DNA of 64,000 nucleotides from Bacteroidota bacterium (GTDB taxonomy: Bacteria > Bacteroidota > Bacteroidia > Cytophagales > Cytophagaceae), in NCBI GenBank assembly GCA_023391415.1, contig JAEWAY010000011.1, forward strand, positions 124,001 to 188,000. The letters are read 5' to 3'. Position 1 is the stretch's first letter. Each line of letters begins with the position of its first letter. Below are positions 59,988 through 64,000 of the stretch, piece after piece. Under the pieces are notes generated by a model, which saw nothing but the letters and a program-made list of their open reading frames with translations, searched no databases and was not told where the DNA came from. The position numbers and the translations under genes are program-made.

Positions 59988-60467
59988 TTACGCGGAACGA
60001 CTTCTATCTGTATCGATCAGACCTTTGTAGAGGCTCAACATTTCTTTCAGGTCTTTATTGGAGTCTTGCGCGATTTTAATCGTACTGTTTAAATTTTCAA
60101 TCATCAAGTCTTTTACGCCAGCCAATACAGTCAGATTTTCTATCTGGGCCTTGTGTCGCTCAATTTCAATAAGCAGCGCGTTTTTTTGGTTTTGAAGTTC
60201 TTCATCTTCCTTGGATAATCCTGTTTCTTTCAACATGGAACCCTTGCCATACATGAACCAGCTTGGATTGAGATCGGGACAGGCTTCCAGAATAGCGAGA
60301 AATTTGTCTACCCCATATTTTTTTCCCTGAATTATAAACGAAATTTGAGCGCCTGATGTGCCAGTCATTCTTCCCAATTCGTTTATGCCAATTTTTTTAG
60401 AACTAAGGTATTCGGCGAGCCGGCTACCAATTTGCCGTAGTTTGGCCAGACTTACTTCTTTTTTCAT
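59988..60467 (-). CDS. XRE-type helix-turn-helix regulator with C-terminal coiled coil
   Basis: The 159-residue protein has an N-terminal HTH of phage-repressor type at about 12-70 (RLAEYLSSKKIGINELGRMTGTSGAQISFIIQGKKYGVDKF), then NPSWFMYGKGSML, a motif common in Bacteroidota XRE proteins. Residues about 85-155 form a long coiled coil (NQKNALLIEIERHKAQIENLTVL). The likely role is DNA-binding repression, target unknown. It forms an operon with the 73-residue gene that follows. Confidence 0.85.
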   Translation of the reverse strand: MKKEVSLAKLRQIGSRLAEYLSSKKIGINELGRMTGTSGAQISFIIQGKKYGVDKFLAILEACPDLNPSWFMYGKGSMLKETGLSKEDEELQNQKNALLIEIERHKAQIENLTVLAGVKDLMIENLNSTIKIAQDSNKDLKEMLSLYKGLIDTDRSRSA

Positions 60468-60893
60468 AATATATAGTTTGCTTTAATGTGGAACGTACAA
60501 TGCTGTAAATTTATATAATATTTTTAATGTTTTTTTTGTAAATACCTAAAAAAGATATTTTAACCTATCTTATTGTATTTTCATGAAGTAATATTTTATA
60601 GCCTGATAAATCAAATTTTGCCAATATGGATGAAATTTGACCTGCTATTATACTGCTGATGTTTTATTGGCGGTTTTGTCATTTTTGCCGTATTCCCGCG
60701 GTGTTCAAGCTCTTTTTTATTTTAAAGTTCAGGTTTTTAGTGTTTTTATTTATATTGTTCGTTCTGTTATTATACTGTCTTTTGTTAATTTCCTTATATA
60801 TGCGGTGCTTTTATTTAAAGTTTATTATAAAATAATACAATCAAAAATAGCCGTTCAAAAAAACGGCTATTTGTATAAAAAATGATGTCGGAT
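60468..60893. other. 426-bp AT-rich intergenic region
   Basis: This region lies upstream of the XRE gene and downstream of metG. It is among the most AT-rich parts of the window and contains the XRE promoter (not resolved) and the metG terminator. An 82-codon hydrophobic plus-strand frame (60637-60885) runs into the terminator and is not credible as a gene. Confidence 0.55.
60845..60872 (-). terminator. Terminator after metG
   Basis: Perfect 11-bp arms AAATAGCCGTT (60845-60855) and AACGGCTATTT (60862-60872), with T tracts on the minus strand; 21 bp past the metG stop. Confidence 0.88.
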
Positions 60894-62963
60894 TTATGAG
60901 ACAATTCCACCATTGTCCATGATTCCGCTCGGACTAATGAATGAAAGCGCGCCTTCCGAGTTTTCAGCCATCAGGATCATGCCATGCGATTCTACTCCTT
61001 TTATTTCGCGGGGAGCAAGATTGGCCAGCAGGCAAACCTGCCGCCCGATGATTTTTTCGGGTTCGTAATATTCCGCGATGCCGCTTACGACCGTCCGCTG
61101 ATCCAATCCCGTATCAAGTTTGAGTTTTAACAATTTTTTGGTTTTAGCCACTTTTTCCGCTTCAATGATGGTAGCGATCCGAATATCCATTTTCTGGAAA
61201 TCATCAAAGGTTATTGTCGCCTTTGGCGCCTTTATTTCGCTTTGCCCGATTTTGTTCGCGGCTTTGGCGGCTTCCAGTTTTTTTAGTTGCTCATCGATGA
61301 CGCTATCTTCAATTTTATCAAACAATAGTACAGCCTGATTGATGAGGTGTCCGGTTTTTAATAAATCAATACCCCCGGCCTTAGACCAATTTAGTTGGGG
61401 AAGATTCAGCATATCCCTCAAAGTATTCGCGGTAAAAGGCATAAAGGGAGCCGAAACGATCGTAAGGTTGGCGGCTACCTGTAAGGACAGGTTTAGGATT
61501 GTCTTTACCCTTTCCTCGTTTTCCTTTATTACTTTCCATGGTTCCGTATCCGCGAGATACTTATTGCCCGCGCGCGCCAGGTCCATCACCAGGGATAGGG
61601 CTTCCCGGAAACGATATTGTTCAATGGAGTCGGCGATCTTTTCAGGTAGTTCGCGTAGTTTAACCGCGAGTTCCCGATCAATATCGATCAGTTCGCCGCG
61701 TTCGGGGACTACGCCGCCAAAATATTTATGGGTAAGTACAACCGCCCGGTTGATGAAGTTGCCGTATATGGCGACGAGCTCATTGTTGTTTCTCGCCTGG
61801 AAGTCTTTCCATGTAAAATCATTGTCTTTTGTTTCCGGCGCGTTGGCGCATAATACATAGCGAAGCACGTCCTGTTTGCCCGGAAAATCAACCAGGTACT
61901 CATTGAGCCAGACCGCCCAGTTGCGCGAAGTAGAGATTTTGTCCCCTTCCAGGTTTAAGAATTCGTTGGCGGGCACGTTGTCGGGCAATATATATTGACC
62001 ATGCGCTTTGAGCATGACGGGAAATATGATGCAATGGAACACGATATTGTCCTTGCCGATAAAATGTACCAGTTTGGTTTCCTCATCCTGCCAGTATTTG
62101 GTCCAGTCACTTTCTTGTCCTTTATTTTCCCGGGCCAGCTTTTGGAAGTAGTCTTTGGTAGCGGAAATATACCCGATCGGGGCGTCAAACCACACGTATA
62201 AGACTTTGCCTTCTCCGTCCGGTTTGGGTACGGGCACACCCCAATCGAGATCCCGGGTGACGGCTCTCGCTTGTAATCCCTGATCGATCCAGGACTTGCA
62301 TTGGCCGTAAACGTTGGCTTTCCAGTCTTTGTGCTCTTCAAGGATCCATGTTTTTAGCCATCCTTCGTATTTGTTGAGAGGGAGGTACCAATGGCGAGTT
62401 TCTTTAAGAGTAGGCTTTTCTCCGCTAAGCATGCTTTTAGGATTGACGAGTTCCGAAGGGCTGAGCGTGGAACCGCATTTTTCACATTGATCGCCGTAAG
62501 CGTTGTCAAAACCGCATTTGGGACAGGTGCCCACAATATAGCGATCGGCCAGAAACTGTCTGGCTTTCTGATCATAGAACTGTTCGCTGATTTTTTCCTC
62601 AAAAACGCCTTGCTTGTCCAGGTCAAGAAAAAACTCCGATGAAGTCTCATGATGAACGGGAGACGATGTCCTTGAATATATGTCAAAAGAGACGCCAAAT
62701 CGCTCAAAGGAATCTTTGATGATCGCGTGATATTTGTCAACGACTTCCTGAGGTTCGACGCCTTCTTTCCGGGCGCGCATGGTGATTGGCACACCATGCT
62801 CGTCAGATCCGCAAACAAAAAGTACGTCTTTTTCCTTTAGTCTGAGAAAACGAACGTAAATGTCGGAGGGGACATATACGCCTGCCAGATGGCCGATATG
62901 AACAGGGCCATTGGCGTATGGTAGAGCGGAAGTAACTGTATATCGTTTGAATTTTTTTGACAT
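60894..62963 (-). CDS. metG: Methionyl-tRNA synthetase with C-terminal tRNA-binding domain
   Basis: The 689-residue enzyme has the class I signatures YANGPVHIGHLAG near 16-28 (HIGH) and KISTSRNW near 345 (KMSKS equivalent), and a zinc knuckle CPKCGFDNAYGDQCEKCG near 145-162. Residues about 580-689 are the EMAP II/Trbp111-like tRNA-binding domain (DFQKMDIRIATIIEAEKV). It charges tRNA-Met. The -7-like element CAAAGATA (minus strand, 62985-62992) lies 22 bp upstream of the ATG. Divergent from a ROK gene. Confidence 0.97.
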   Translation of the reverse strand: MSKKFKRYTVTSALPYANGPVHIGHLAGVYVPSDIYVRFLRLKEKDVLFVCGSDEHGVPITMRARKEGVEPQEVVDKYHAIIKDSFERFGVSFDIYSRTSSPVHHETSSEFFLDLDKQGVFEEKISEQFYDQKARQFLADRYIVGTCPKCGFDNAYGDQCEKCGSTLSPSELVNPKSMLSGEKPTLKETRHWYLPLNKYEGWLKTWILEEHKDWKANVYGQCKSWIDQGLQARAVTRDLDWGVPVPKPDGEGKVLYVWFDAPIGYISATKDYFQKLARENKGQESDWTKYWQDEETKLVHFIGKDNIVFHCIIFPVMLKAHGQYILPDNVPANEFLNLEGDKISTSRNWAVWLNEYLVDFPGKQDVLRYVLCANAPETKDNDFTWKDFQARNNNELVAIYGNFINRAVVLTHKYFGGVVPERGELIDIDRELAVKLRELPEKIADSIEQYRFREALSLVMDLARAGNKYLADTEPWKVIKENEERVKTILNLSLQVAANLTIVSAPFMPFTANTLRDMLNLPQLNWSKAGGIDLLKTGHLINQAVLLFDKIEDSVIDEQLKKLEAAKAANKIGQSEIKAPKATITFDDFQKMDIRIATIIEAEKVAKTKKLLKLKLDTGLDQRTVVSGIAEYYEPEKIIGRQVCLLANLAPREIKGVESHGMILMAENSEGALSFISPSGIMDNGGIVS

Positions 62964-62984
62964 TGTTTATTCTCTTTAGGCCGC

Positions 62985-62992
62985 CAAAGATA
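62985..62992 (-). promoter_or_regulatory. Candidate -7 element of metG
   Basis: On the minus strand this reads TATCTTTG (TAnnTTTG). No clear -33 element is visible. Confidence 0.45.
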
Positions 62993-63056
62993 AAACGAAT
63001 GCCGGGAAAATGTTATATTGCTGGTCTTATAAATTGATTTTAAATACGGAATAAGG

Positions 63057-63941
63057 ATGTTTAAAATAGGTATTGACCTGGGCGGTACAAAAATCGAAGG
63101 AATCGCGCTGGATAAGGATAACCGCGAAATAGTAAGGAGAAGAGTTGAAACGGAACAGGACAGGGGATACGAGGCTATTTTAAGGTCTATTGTCAATTTG
63201 TATCATACCCTCGCCGATAAAATCGCTTATTCGCCTCATACGATAGGTGTCGGCACGCCCGGGTCGATTTCAGTCAGGTCAGGACTTTTGAAAAACTCCA
63301 ATACCCGATGTCTTAACGATATGCCTTTTAAAGAGGATCTTGAAGCCTGGTTGAAACGCCCGGTGGCGATAGAGAACGACGCGAACTGTTTCGCTATGGC
63401 CGAATCGGTTATGGGGGCGGGTGTCGGTAAACGCGTGGTCTTTGGCGTCATTATGGGAACGGGATGTGGAGGAGGGATAGTGTATAATGGGGAGGTTTTT
63501 GCCGGGCGTCAGGGTATCGCCGGCGAATGGGGACATACCTCTATCGACCCGAATGGTCCCGCTTGCTATTGTGGTAAAAGAGGATGTGTCGAGACGTACA
63601 TTTCGGGAGGAGGACTTGAACGGGCTTACGAAGCCCTTACGGGCAGGCGAAAAAAGCTTTATGAAGTGGTTGATTTGTTTAGGAAGGGCTCTATCCAGGA
63701 AGTGGATTTTATGTTCGAGTTTTTTGATCGTTTTGGTATGGGACTGGCTAATCTGATTAATGTGCTTGATCCCGATGTGGTAATATTGGGCGGGGGGCTG
63801 TCCAATATCAAGGAGCTTTATACGCTCGGCGTCGATAGTGTCCGAAGATATATTTTTAATGATGATTTTTCCACTCCTATAGTGAAGAATGAGTGTGGAG
63901 ATTCCGCCGGCGTATTGGGGGCGGCTTTTATCGGCATATAA
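63057..63941 (+). CDS. ROK family sugar kinase (glucokinase/fructokinase-like)
   Basis: The 294-residue protein has all ROK kinase features: IGIDLGGTKIEG near 4-15, GVGTPGSIS near 64, the catalytic Asp108 in ENDAN, GTGCGGGI near 134, GEWGH near 157 and the zinc motif CYCGKRGC near 170. It has no helix-turn-helix, so it phosphorylates a hexose, most likely glucose or fructose. It is a clear paralog of the 19630-20532 protein, which differs in the catalytic motif. It is divergent from metG and ends at a terminator. Confidence 0.94.
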   Translation: MFKIGIDLGGTKIEGIALDKDNREIVRRRVETEQDRGYEAILRSIVNLYHTLADKIAYSPHTIGVGTPGSISVRSGLLKNSNTRCLNDMPFKEDLEAWLKRPVAIENDANCFAMAESVMGAGVGKRVVFGVIMGTGCGGGIVYNGEVFAGRQGIAGEWGHTSIDPNGPACYCGKRGCVETYISGGGLERAYEALTGRRKKLYEVVDLFRKGSIQEVDFMFEFFDRFGMGLANLINVLDPDVVILGGGLSNIKELYTLGVDSVRRYIFNDDFSTPIVKNECGDSAGVLGAAFIGI

Positions 63942-63963
63942 CCCGGAGCGTTTTTTTTGTCTG

Positions 63964-63990
63964 GAGCCGGTATAGGCTCGCGATTTTTTT
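63964..63990 (+). terminator. Terminator after the second ROK gene
   Basis: GAGCC (63964-63968), GGTATA, GGCTC (63975-63979), followed by GCGATTTTTTTT. Confidence 0.8.
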
Positions 63991-64000
63991 TGCTTTTTGT

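Noticed and set aside
60637..60885. 82-codon plus-strand hydrophobic reading frame
   Set aside because: It is built of AT-rich sequence, runs through the metG terminator hairpin and shows no conserved pattern.
1..64000. Search for insertion sequences, prophage, CRISPR or restriction systems
   Set aside because: No transposase, integrase, phage structural, Cas or restriction-type motifs were seen; the EVE protein alone is not evidence of a defence island.

Overview
The window looks like a chromosomal segment of a Bacteroidota bacterium, probably of the Cytophagales type. The sequence supports this in several ways. There is a fused LpxC-FabZ protein. Two large secreted proteins end in type IX secretion (T9SS) type A sorting domains. 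Methionine synthase is split into two genes and PurF is of the long (630-residue) form. OmpA-like proteins are common, start sites lack clear Shine-Dalgarno sequences, and several promoters fit the Bacteroidota primary sigma pattern (TTTG or TTG, about 19 nt, TAnnTTTG). I saw no insertion sequences, prophage, CRISPR array or rRNA. Most of the window is housekeeping DNA with small lineage-specific genes between.

Layout. 1-2.3 kb: lipid A genes (lpxC/fabZ, lpxA) and a lone ABC ATPase. 2.4-6.4 kb: two convergent secreted glycan-active proteins (a PL14-like alginate-lyase-type protein and a GH16 glucanase) separated by a 22-bp perfect hairpin. 6.5-17 kb: the membrane half of respiratory complex I (nuoHIJKLMN, minus strand) with purF overlapping nuoN; nuoA-G are absent, and NuoI carries a long KP-rich repeat tail. 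17-25.7 kb: a lone response regulator, hemE, a small exported protein, a ROK protein that lacks its catalytic Asp, a sugar MFS transporter with an inserted periplasmic region, and a pheA/aminotransferase operon. 25.8-31.7 kb: a short HesB/IscA-like protein, a ChaN-like protein, an OmpA-like protein and an ABC-F ATPase.

31.7-40 kb: alpha-glucan metabolism (GH57, GT4, divergent GH31), then a family 9 glycosyltransferase and a PolX whose polymerase catalytic carboxylates are replaced while its PHP site is kept. 40-51 kb: an EVE-domain protein, a secreted protein of unknown function, a MerR regulator with a divergent methyltransferase and a clear MerR operator, pyrR-pyrB, cystathionine beta-synthase, a double-OmpA lipoprotein, cmk-ispH, and a Ppx/GppA phosphatase whose complete reading frame has no ATG, GTG or TTG start. 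51.3-55.4 kb: a SAM-I riboswitch leading a two-gene metH. 55.4-64 kb: tRNA-Gln(TTG), prs-rplY-pth, two tandem paralogous small genes, an XRE regulator with a coiled-coil partner, metG, and a second ROK kinase that keeps the catalytic Asp.

How the genes work together: the cystathionine beta-synthase and SAM-switched metH handle homocysteine and methionine. The GH57/GT4/GH31 genes, the ROK proteins and the MFS transporter suggest storage and use of glucose polymers. The secreted PL14-like and GH16 proteins suggest growth on algal or marine polysaccharides. I see no single large new system. The best leads are the degenerate enzymes (PolX, ROK, short HesB), the NuoI tail, the MFS insertion and the non-canonical ppx start.
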